A stretch of 64,000 bases of DNA from Medicago truncatula. Taxonomy: Eukaryota > Streptophyta > Magnoliopsida > Fabales > Fabaceae. The notes under the pieces were generated by a model. That model was not told the DNA's origin, did no database searches, and saw only the letters and a program-made list of their open reading frames with translations. The stretch is from assembly GCF_003473485.1 (NCBI RefSeq), contig NC_053044.1:48834091-48898090 (forward strand), in the 5' to 3' direction. The position numbers and the translations under genes are program-made. Positions 35,901 through 45,840 of the stretch are shown in pieces. The first letter of the stretch is position 1. Every line of letters begins with the position of its first letter.

Positions 35901-38900
35901 GATACAAATGTGACTAAGTTTGTGTTCATGCAATATAGGGGAAGTTCCACTAGTCTAGAAAGTTACCTATTGCTATATTTTTTTTTTGTATTGCTTCCAA
36001 TTCTTCTCGGTCCCGCTTTTGTGTTTGTGCATGTTGAATAATACCCTGTCCTGCATATGTTTTTTTACTGCCATGATTGTTTCTTGTGTTACATGGGCTT
36101 GTTTATGTCTTTTTTTAGTCATTTTTCTGTAAGTCACTCATCTTCATTCCTAATTGATTTTGCTGCAGGAAATATTAGATTTCATGTTGCCTTCTCAAAT
36201 GGTGTTTCACCTGTTGGTGGCAGATACAAGGCAGCTTCAGTTAGAACAAACAAATCCGATTGTTCAACATGGCTAACTGCCAAAAGGGAAGGGCATCAGC
36301 AACCTCTTGATGGTCAAACTATTCTTCATGATATTAACACTTTGGTGCGCATTTATTTCTTATTTTTGGCACCTACAAGTTCCTTTCATTAAGGCAAAAT
36401 AATGTTCCAGGAAGGAATATGTACTGTTGAGGAATGTAAAAAGTTTAAGTTATTAAGGACTAGTCAAAAGTTATCATTTACAGAAAGGTTCGTTGGATTT
36501 CACCTGATCGACAAAAATACTTGTGCGGGGATAATACAGCTGTATTGGAGATGGATAAGTTAGGATCAGAGGGAATAAGAGGTGGAATTGGTAATAGATT
36601 AGAAACAGACTATTGTAACAGGGATGTAGAATGAAGTATCTTCAAAGACAGTTACATTAGCTCATACTTAGAAACAATGAGTAGAAGAGGAATAACATAG
36701 TATCCTTTTTGAACTCGAGAATAAACAAGAAATGCACACTTTATATATAACACAACCCTTCAACTTATCAAGACCTGAGGTATGATCATGAACATAACAA
36801 CTAAAATAAAAAATACGAGGATAAACTTTAAAGTGAGGTTCATCAAGAAATAGTAGAGAATGAGGTGCTTTGTTGTTTAGAGACGAAGTCTAAATTCTAC
36901 TAATCAAATAATAAATAGTGGTAAGAATAACATCCTTGGTTGTCAATCCCGAATAGCGGAACAAAGTGCTCGTCATTTTCATTCATATCCCTTACTAATC
37001 ACTCATCACAATCATCAATATTGTATTTAGGAGAATGAGATCAGTTAAATCCTTGATATCAAATTGGTATTCAAGAGCTTGGTTGTGCTTTACAAAAATC
37101 AAATGTCACATTTACACAACTTAGTTACAGACCGCTTTACTGGTTGAACCTAGTGTAGTCCATGGCGGAGAGCCGAAATCCTGCCATACCGGCTGCTTTG
37201 TGGCGCTGTCGAATCGGATTATGGCAAAAAATCCTGCCATATTGGCCAAAATTGGGCAAAAACCTCCACCGATATCCGCCACAACATTGGTTGAACCAAC
37301 TGATCCAAGTCAGTTTTAATAACACTAGTCCAATTACTGATTCAAAACAAGTGGAAATGCACATTGTTATTGCGGGCTATCTTAAAAGATAAAATCATTT
37401 TCTTTTCTCCCGCTTGTTTGATGATTATGGAATAATTCAATATGATTTTGAAAATTGTTTGGAGGCAATTGAAGAATGAAGATAAAACTTCATATGTCAA
37501 AGGTAATTGAAGAATGAAGATAAAACTTCATATGTCAATAGCCTGGTTGAGCATCTAAACATGCCTAGGCTGTAATCTGGCTGGTTTTCTTTTGTTCAGT
37601 AGCATATTTTATTGAAGCAATAATAACATGTATCTCTATTGATACTGATCATGATGGACCTCAGAAAATGTGACGACAAACTGCTAAATGTTGTGGAAAA
37701 GATGAAAATAATAGACTGACGCTATCTGTTAATTTTTTTTTTTTTTTTTTTGTAAATATCATTCCAATGTTTTGTAAAACTAATGTGATATAAATTTTGT
37801 GCTTGTGGTTATTATTTTCTTTTCCTTTTATTGCTATTTATGTTTTTTTTTCCTCACCAACTTTCCAAAATTTGGCAGCTGGAGAATCACATTGAGCCTC
37901 CTGAGTTGTACATTGGGGTGACTAAGCATAGGAAAGTCTCCATTGGAGCAGAGAAGCCAATGCCAAGAACTTGTATTGCATATCATGGCGTTGTGGGGTA
38001 TGATATAAACTTTTAACTTTTCTGATTGTAGATCTTCTAATGCCATGTTAATATGAATTCTTCGGAGATGTTGTCGTTTAAGTTGAAGTAAGACATAGCA
38101 AATAGAAAAAAAGTTAGGGATAGAATTCAAGGTAGTTCAGACTTGTGACTGAAACTAGGAGAGAGAGAGAGAAGGAGAGAAAGAGAACTAAAAAAATTCA
38201 GGTTTTTATTGAATTGATTACTGAGTACGTGTAATGGTCATATGGGATGAAGAGTCTTTGACTCTCTGCTAACTAATTCGCCGACTAAGCATAACAAAAA
38301 CTAACCGTTAATGATAGAAGCTAACTGCTAATAACATAATGTGCTGTCATGTACACGGGTTAACCATATAACTTGATGTATATGACTACTATACTATTTA
38401 TGAAATGACAGGAAGATAGAGTGAGATGCCAACCATCAGATCCAAGCAGGGTTGTAAGAAATAGAGGGATTTTTCAGTTGTAATTTGTGATTAAAAAAAT
38501 AAGGGTTAAATATGTTTTTGGTCCCTATAAAATTGGGAACTTCTGAGTTTAGTCCTTACTTAATTTTAATAGGTTTTTTAGTCCCTACAAAAAAAAATTA
38601 CTTCTAATTTTAGTCCCTGTTACAACAAAGTTTGTTTAATTATCTTTAAACTCTTAAATTTTTGAACGATTTTTTTTAGACAAGTTTAGAACATTATGAA
38701 AGGTTCATTTACTAAAATTTAGAATTTTTTAACATTAAATGAGTTAAATATGAATTTTTTAAAACGGTAAAAGTTAAATATAAAATTAACAAAATCTGGA
38801 CGTAGAAATCAAATTTTGCGACAATTTTTTGCAGAGGAACTTTTAGTAATGTTCTTAACACGTATGCAAAAAATTGTTCAAAAACTCAAGAGTTTAAGCA

Positions 38901-41900
38901 TAAAAAACAAATTTGAATTGAGGAGGGACTAATACTGAGTGCAGAATTTTTTTTAAGGGACTAAAAGAACTATTAAAATTAAGTAAGAACAAACTTAAAA
39001 GGTCCCAATTTTATAGGGACCAAAAACATATTGAACCCAAAAAATAAAACAACCTATGCTCTAGGAATTTTTTTTCCCACATATCTGTAAGACCTGTGAT
39101 GCCATATGGTATTGAATACACTAAGTATTGTGAAGAGAACACTGCAATTGATCTAGGCTTACACAAAACGAGATATGATTAGAAACGAAATCATTAGAAA
39201 AATAGTTGGGTAGTTCCTATTGTAGAAAAGATGATAGAATCTCATTTTAGGTGGTTTGGACACGCATTGAAAAGACCCAAAGAATTGATAAAGAGGATAG
39301 ATGAGGTGGAGGGTAGTCTAATATAACTAGAGGTAGGGTGCCAATGAAAAATATAGAACAAACCATTAAGAGAGATTTAAAAGATCTATCTCTATCTTAA
39401 AAAAAAATGATCTATCTTTATACTACGTGATTAGAATATTATTGTGTTATGTGCTTCATGCGGCTGACCCCACCTGGTGGGGATAGGCTTTTAACCCAAT
39501 TATCTCATCAACACTGCCATGTTCAACAGCTGATATCAATTAGCTGATATCAATTTGTCTTGGCTAGATTAGGTTATATGTGATGAATTCTAGTTGCTTA
39601 TAAGCTGATCGATCAAGTGAAAATTCAAATCATCTAAAATTATAAATTTGGTGACCTATTGATTTTTTTAATGTCAGCCATACAAAAATTTAACTTTTGT
39701 GAATCTTGTGCTATGTTGATAAACCATGCCATGATGGGCAACATGCATAATTATATCATACTGTGCTTCGATATTTTGAGTGTTTGGAGCTAGAAACGAT
39801 CTTCTAATTTGGTAATTGATGTTTGCTGTTTGTACAACTGTAGTTGTTGTTACTTATTCAAATTCTGGAAGTAAAAAATGCTTGTATACATGGACTTTCT
39901 ATTTCTTTTTGTACAACTTATGATAGGTGGGCAACTTTTCTTTTTAGGCTAAATTACATATTTGGTCCCTTAATTAATTTCTAAGTTTCACTTTGGTCCC
40001 CTAATTAATAAAAGTTTCGTTTTAGTCCTTTAATTTCATCTACGTTTGCCAAACTGGTCCTTTCTGTTATGTTTTAACCATAAATGTCTAAGATGAACCA
40101 ACATTAGAGGTGGTCCACCATAGACCTTATAAATGTTTTCAATTTAAACCACTTGATCTTTTTTTGAAATAGAGAACCGTTGGATTTTGAAGGACTATGA
40201 GATCTATCAATGGATCATCAACAGCTTATTTTATTTTATAATTCATCTTCTTTCTCCCCTTGTTCTTCTCCATCATCTTCTTCACAATACCTTCATCAAA
40301 AACCCAGAAAAAAAAACATAAAATTGATTCACATCTAAATTATTCAAGCATCTTCCCAAAGCCATTTTTATTCAAGCACCTTCCCAAATTTTTTATTACA
40401 CCATCTTCCTTCCTTTTATGTCGTATTTTTTTCTTTTTCCAAAACATAGGATTGAATCATCAAGGTTTTTTGTGTTCAGTTTATGGGCATCTGGTTTTCT
40501 GTGTTCATGTTATGTTTTGATGTTTTAGCCTTTTGCCTCTTTTGGTTTTGCCTTGAGTTCAAAACTGGTGGGTTTAACCTTTCGGCTTGTAATGGATTCA
40601 AATTGACTCTTGTAAATTCTTTCTCGATTTCTTCTCTTTTCTTATGCAAAGAGTTCATTTATTATAAGCTGATTCAGAACCAAAAAAAACCAAGGTTGTT
40701 TGAGGAGTAACTAGCCAAATCTGGAAAAATTATGAAATGAATAGGAGATAGGCCATGGGAGATGAGAGAAGACGGGAGAGAAGGGCCATGAGAGGAGTTC
40801 CTTTTGATTTTTTTAAATAAATTTTTCTGGGTTTATTTTGAGTTTGATTGATGAATATTTATAAAGTTGATGAAGAAGAAAAGGAAGAGGAAGGAAGATG
40901 AAGAAAAATTGAAAAAAAAATCAGGTGTTGGTGGTTCACGGTTTGATACAATAGACCTGCAATCAAATGGTTAATATCATATCAAGAATATTAGACATTA
41001 AAAAACTAATAGAAAGGACTAATTTGGCAAACGAAGATGAAATTAAAGGACCAAAACGAAACTTTTATCAAGTAAGGGACCAAATATGCAATTTAACCTT
41101 CTTTTTATCATTTAGAGTCTTTTTCAAATTATTTATTGAGAATAGTTGGACTAAAGAAGAAAAGAAAGAGATGCCGAAGTTGACAATTGCAAAGTATTTA
41201 GTACTAGTTTGAAAGATAAATTGTGATAGCCATTTGAAGATTTATTTTTTATCGCTGCTGCTTTGATATGTCCCATTTAATAATCCATTTTTTCCCTTCC
41301 ACTTTCCATAAATTTAATACTCTACTAGCAATCATTGGGCTTTACAAACACAAAGTTAACCAGGGCATCTATTCAAATTGTTGCCATTGGTGCCTTTAGG
41401 CTCAGCCGTGTGATTTTTTTTTTATACTTCTCTTAAATGGCCCCTGTTTACCTATCCTTTCTTGGTCTATTAATCCCTATTGTAGCTATAAGTTTTCATG
41501 TTTTGGACAGAGGTGATGAAGAGTATCTATATGTTGATGGAATGGGCATCAAAACAGGAGATATCTTTCAGTTCTACCATTCAGATCCTAATGTTGCATT
41601 AGCTTCATTAACTGAAGTTCGTGGTTCCTTTAAAAAATTTAAGTTGGGGAGGAATTCCAGGAGTTCGGAGAATGATGGAGACAATGCTATCAATGTTTTC
41701 GGTGGTATTGTTTTTGCTTGTTATGGCCGCGGCGAATCATTTTTTGGGCGTCTTAATGCTGATAGCTCCCCCTTCTTGGAGAATTTTCCAGGAGTGCCAT
41801 TGGCTGGAATGTTTTGTGGTGGAGAAATGGTGCGTCCTTGTACCACTATGATTGGTCTATGTCCAGATGCAAAGCCCATCAGTTGCTTTTTGCATGTTTA

Positions 41901-41952
41901 TAGCAGTGTCTATTTACTGATGTCATATGATCCTCCCTCTGTGGATCATTAG
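32982..41952 (+). CDS. F-box protein with FIST sensory domain
   Basis: F-box proteins are substrate adaptors of SCF ubiquitin ligases; FIST is a predicted small-ligand sensory domain, here possibly choosing or tuning the target. Ten exons join in phase: 32982-33221, 33325-33432, 33513-33605, 33689-33823, 34708-34809, 34910-34949, 35333-35485, 36169-36344, 37879-37997 and 41511-41952 (535 residues). The F-box is at about residues 28-68 (VLSDDLLLNIFTRLPAISFA...CVNKSWNSVC). FIST N follows (YFAIVNIGCGF; IPVVVTVNNGIIGRDAV; GILFG-like VGIILFG; VVGDERGCSVFR). FIST C includes PPELYIGVTKHRK, GDIFQFYHSD and the motif FGGIVFACYGRGESFFG, ending PLAGMFCGGEMV. The last intron is 3.5 kb and holds two MITEs and a LINE remnant. 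ATG 32982 is chosen over the TTG that extends the frame to 32952. The target is unknown. Confidence 0.9.
34100..34700. other. long intron 4 of F-box/FIST gene, no feature
   Basis: Unique AT-rich intron DNA (within 33824-34707) ending in a long T-run before the exon 5 acceptor. I see no nested gene or repeat with ends. Confidence 0.5.
35779..35850 (+). repeat. Au-SINE-like fragment in F-box/FIST intron 7
   Basis: gggcagcccggtgcacaaag followed by 'cttctgcatacgcagggtcc' and 'gggaaggggta' is the 5' wording of a very widespread plant SINE (Au type). Only the first ~70 bases remain. Confidence 0.6.
37160..37290. repeat. GCCAT-rich repeat block in intron 8
   Basis: Repeated 'atcctgccata' and 'tggcaaaaaatcctgccata' phrases and related words (atatccgccac) give a locally GC-richer segment with alternating direct and inverted copies. 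It looks like a dispersed repeat; class unknown. Confidence 0.35.
37467..37542 (+). repeat. 38-bp tandem duplication in intron 8
   Basis: The unit beginning aattgaagaatgaagataaa and ending cttcatatgtcaa is present twice in direct succession (37467 and 37505), with no differences that I can see in the shared part. Confidence 0.85.
38503..39038. mobile_element. intact Mutator-like MITE in F-box/FIST last intron
   Basis: The ends are gggttaaatatgtttttggt and, inverted, gggttcaatatgtttttggt, then 'ccctataaaattgggac'-like arms for about 110 bp. A 9-base duplication, aaaaaataa, flanks it, though it is low-complexity. It is 536 bp with no coding capacity. Truncated relatives lie at 5995-6430 and 25545-25925. 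Confidence 0.8.
39160..39500 (+). pseudogene. LINE C-terminal remnant (RTE-like)
   Basis: Codons read VPIVEKMIESHFRWFGHALK, then RIDEVEGSLI-stop, and later VLHAADPTWWG-stop. The series 'VEKM-ES-RWFGH ... VADPT-W' is the conserved C-terminal tail of a plant non-LTR reverse transcriptase. Several stops and a frameshift kill it. A micro-duplication with an A-run (39383-39421) lies inside it. Confidence 0.75.
39947..41098. mobile_element. 1.15-kb Mutator-like non-autonomous element in last intron
   Basis: The left end ggctaaattacatatttggt and inverted right end ggttaaattgcatatttggt begin arms of about 120 bp, which then share gataaaagtttcgtttt-like and ctttaatttcatct wording. The exact 9-base duplication ttcttttta flanks it (39938-39946 and 41099-41107). 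Open frames inside it (40260-40710) are not a transposase. Confidence 0.85.
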
Positions 41953-42569
41953 ATGCTGCTTATAATTTTTTCTTCAAAATGTACACTTCTAGTTTGAGGA
42001 GGATGTCGTTTTTCCATTTGCCATGGACATGGACTAGACTATCTTGTCGTGATTGTATCACATGGGCATGTACTTCATACCGTCCTATAAGTAGTTGTAC
42101 TTCATACCGTCCTATAAGTAGCTTTGTGTATGTTCATTATAACATGTTTCATTATGTAACCGACTTCACATCTTCTGAAGCATAAGTTCTACAAGTGAAA
42201 AGCTCGGTGGGGATGTAATCAAGTACTTGTTTCCGCAACTTTGTTGCTGTACTTGCTTATGAGTGTTTTTCAAAATCTATGGATGGTAATGCACCCAACG
42301 GCACTTCAGTTTACCTAAATAAACCCAACGGCAGCTCAGTTAACGAACTGTGGTTAACTGCCGTTGTACGAACTGCAGTTGGTTCAACTGCACTTAATGC
42401 AGTGGTAATAAAAAAATGCTTCTGATATAGTACTTTAAACTCCAAACTGTAGGAAGCTAGGTGCAGTTGTTGTCATTTAAAAGTTATATACAAAGTTCTA
42501 ATTAGTGTGAACTATGTTTTTAATGGCTAGCTCAAAGGAAAGTAAAATCACATTTTGTATGAATTACTT

Positions 42570-43222
42570 AGTGTGTTTGGTTCTGTGGTGGCGAAAATTG
42601 ATTTTGGCATAATTGATTCTGATAGAATTGATTTTGCCTAAAAGTGAGTTGAACTTAATTGGTTTATGTTTGGATATATTAAAGTAAAAGTGATTCTTAT
42701 CAATTCATGTTGTTTGGATAGCTTGAATCAAAATTGATTTTGGATGTACAATTACCAAAATGGGTATGCATTATTAAAATTTATTTCATTTCTATTGTAT
42801 TAATAAATTTAATTATTTATAAATTATTTTGACAAAATTATTAATAGATTATTAATTTAATTATTTAATTTATTTTGTTTTCTTTTGAAAGTTTATCTCA
42901 TAATTTATTAAATATAAAAATACAAATATTTAAAGGCAATAACATAATATTTTTTAAAAATAATTAGTGCATAACGTTGGTGCACTAATTTACAAAGTAT
43001 AGAAACATATTTAATTATCATTGCTATTGCTAATAAAAAGAAAAGGGTGTCTTGACCAAAAAAAGAAAAGAAAATGGTGTAATAACCGAAAATATACAAG
43101 GACAGTAGGGGAAGAAAAGTAATAATCGATTTACATTGCCGCACACATATTTAGCAAAACAGACTCACGTTTAGTCTTGCAAACGTACGTTTGCCACATT
43201 TCAACGTGCAACCAAACAATAG
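42570..43222. mobile_element. possible hAT-like MITE
   Basis: It begins tagtgtgtttggttctgtgg and ends gtgcaaccaaacaatagc, giving a short inverted 'gtttggtt' terminus as in many hAT derivatives. I could not find a clean 8-base target duplication, so the boundaries are tentative. Confidence 0.4.
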
Positions 43223-43381
43223 CTTAAAGTTATTTCGATTTGTTGCCCTTTTTCCCCTTTCTTTGTCTTCAATAGGTGTTGTTTAATATATAGGGTCTGG
43301 TTAATTACATATTTCTCACAAAAAATAAAAAATTATAGAGGAGATGGCCTACGTACAGGATCTACACGGTTTTGTTGTTTG

Positions 43382-44135
43382 TAAGTATTTAAATGAAAAA
43401 GAATAATATTGTTGATTCAACCTAATTTTTTAGTTAGAGAAACTTCAATTTCTTTTTAAACTTTCTTTTTTCTTTATTTATTGAGGAGCGCTTCGTTCAT
43501 TGAGGAGGGGGTTAGGTCATTCTTTGACCTAGAATCACTCATCTACATCTTTTTTCCCTTTCAATCTAAATAAGTGGTTTTTATATATAGTTTTTCCTTT
43601 TGTGATTTTCTCATTTAAGTGCAGTGGTGTGTTGTTTGTCGTCCTGTGTGGGTTTGATTTCGCGTATTGTTGCGGTGTTTGTTTAGTTCCTATTGAAAAA
43701 TCGACATCGGTCAATTACAAATTCAATCAATGATTTGGGCGTCAACATTGCAGATCCGGAATCATGGGTACTTCGGTGACTTCGATTTTATCATATTATT
43801 TGTAGGCATTTCGGTGACTAAATCACTTTTTTTGGAACGAATAGATTATTCTCATTATTTATTACAAAAAATAATAGTCTACGGTTTACCACAATTTAAA
43901 GGGTTGGTTTTCTTTTTAAAATAAATTATATTGTAAATTGTGAAGAATTGAGGAGAATTGACATGTAGGGTGTCGGGAGTGAGTCTTAAACAATTTCACA
44001 TTATAGAATTTTTGTTTTGACAGGAACAAACTTAACTCATTTCATTAGTGATATTTTCTCTTGAGATTCAACATTTAGACGAAAAATCACCACTTTCGAG
44101 GCCAAAATTCATTCATTTGGGGTAGAAAAAGAATG
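43382..44135 (+). repeat. direct repeat unit, copy 1
   Basis: A unit of about 755 bp starting taagtatttaaatgaaaaag and ending ggggtagaaaaagaatg. It is repeated downstream at high similarity. It includes a 64-codon open frame (43730-43924), but most differences between the copies change the amino acid, so it is probably not coding. Confidence 0.8.
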
Positions 44136-44159
44136 TCGAGGCCAAAATTCATTCATTTC

Positions 44160-44930
44160 TAAGTATTTAAATGGAAAAGAATAATATTTGTTGGTTCAAC
44201 CTTGTTTTTTAGTTAGAGAAACTTCAATTTCTTTTTAAACTTTCTTTTTCCTTTATTTATCAAGGAGGGCTTCGTTCATCGAGGAGGGGGGTTAGGTCAT
44301 TTTTTGATCTAGAATCACCCATCTATATCTTTTTTCCCTTTCAATCTAATTAAGTGTTTTTTTTTTATTTTTTATATATCAAGTTTTTCCTTTTGTGATT
44401 TTGTCATTTAAGTACGGTGGTGTGTTGTCCGTCGTCCTATGCGGCGTTTGATTTCGCGTATTGTCGCGGTGTTTGTTTAGTTCCCATTGAAAGATCGAAA
44501 TCAATCAATTACAAATTCAATCAATGATTTGGGCTTCAACATTGCAGATCCGGAACCATAAGTATTTCGGTGACTTCGATTTTATCATATTATTTGCAGG
44601 CATTTCGGTGACTATATCACTTTTTTTGGTACGAATAGAACATTCTCATTATTTATTACGAAAAATAATAGTCTACGGTTTACCACAATTTAAAGAGTTG
44701 GTTTTCTTTTTAAAATAAATTATATTGTAAATTGTGAAGAATTGAGGAGAATTGACATGTAAGGTGTCGGAAGTGAGTCTTAAACAATTTCACATTATAG
44801 AATTTTTGTTTTGACAGGAGCAGACTTAACTCATTTCATTAGTGATGTTTTCTCTTGAGATTCAACATTTAGACGAAAAATCACCACTTTCGAGGCCAAA
44901 ATTCATTCATTTGGGGTAGAAAAAGAATGT
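44160..44930 (+). repeat. direct repeat unit, copy 2
   Basis: Copy of 43382-44135, with about 20 extra T/A-rich bases near 44358-44380 and scattered substitutions. At the junction a 23-base block (tcgaggccaaaattc + attcattt) occurs an extra time at 44136-44158, suggesting unequal exchange or slippage at that word. No LTR ends (TG..CA) are evident. Confidence 0.8.
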
Positions 44931-45840
44931 GATTTTAATGAATCATTCATAGAGTTTATGAGAAATTAATTAAAGGCACCAATTTTAACCAATAGATTGT
45001 TAATTACAACTTTTGCAAATAGTCATAAATAACCATCCACGTGGCCATACATGAGTGTGTATCCTCAAGTGGGACTTTTTTAGTGCTCTGTTCGTAAGCA
45101 AACATTTATCTTTAATACTTGAAGATATGATAATCAATTAGAATTTAGTCGCTCATTTGCTCCTTTAAGCCATTGTTGTCTCTTCTAAAAATTAATATTT
45201 TAGACACTCGCTGTCTTTTCTAAAAAGGCAGGTGTTGATGTTAATCTTTAAAAGAATTAAAATTTGTTACATGTTCCTTCAAAATTAAAAAAGCTGTTAA
45301 AAACATAGTCAATTCGATGATTTATATCTTATTAAAATAAAGAATACACTATCAAGGTAGAACATTTTAGATTGATAACGGAATAAAACATTGCCAAGTA
45401 TTTTTAACAATGGACAGTTATTTTTGATCGATTGATAGTGTAAGAAATTTTTACACAATCAATATATATTTCACACTTTAGAGTTAATCTTATCTTAGAA
45501 TTGTAAAAAGAGAAAAAAGCGAATTTTTCAAGCTTGGAGATGGAGGTAACCTATTTGACAAATTGACAGTAACACATACGAAAAATTCCATTTCCATCAA
45601 AAAAGGAATTGCTGATGTGCACGGCTTCTATTGGACTATTTCCAAAAGCGTTGAAATTCTCATCTTCTTCTTCATTTCTTCACCACGCTACGTTTCTGTC
45701 CAGGGTTCCTTCGCTTCTTCCTTCTCTCTCCGTTTTCCCTCTTTCCCGCTCGCCGGTCGTCGGTGACCGGAATCCTATTTTCCGATCAAATTGAATTTGA
45801 GAAGTCGTAGGTAGGTTGTTCGAGTAGAGTAGAATTGAAG

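Larger units (their letters stand above)
41953..45840. other. intergenic between F-box/FIST and CBS-PB1 genes
   Basis: The first ~250 bases are 3' UTR of the F-box/FIST gene, with a 26-base unit around 'tacttcataccgtcctataa' present twice (about 42067-42121). Then follow a block of cagtt/aactg words (42292-42420), a possible hAT-like element, a ~780-bp duplicated unit in two copies, and the CBS-PB1 promoter. No further gene is seen. Confidence 0.6.

Noticed and set aside
40260-40710. Possible transposase or host gene inside the 1.15-kb element
   Set aside because: The frames are short, hydrophobic and Phe-rich, with no DDE or zinc-binding motif.
43730-44718. 64-codon frames conserved in both copies of the tandem repeat
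   Set aside because: About nine of 64 residues differ between highly similar copies, so there is no sign of protein constraint.
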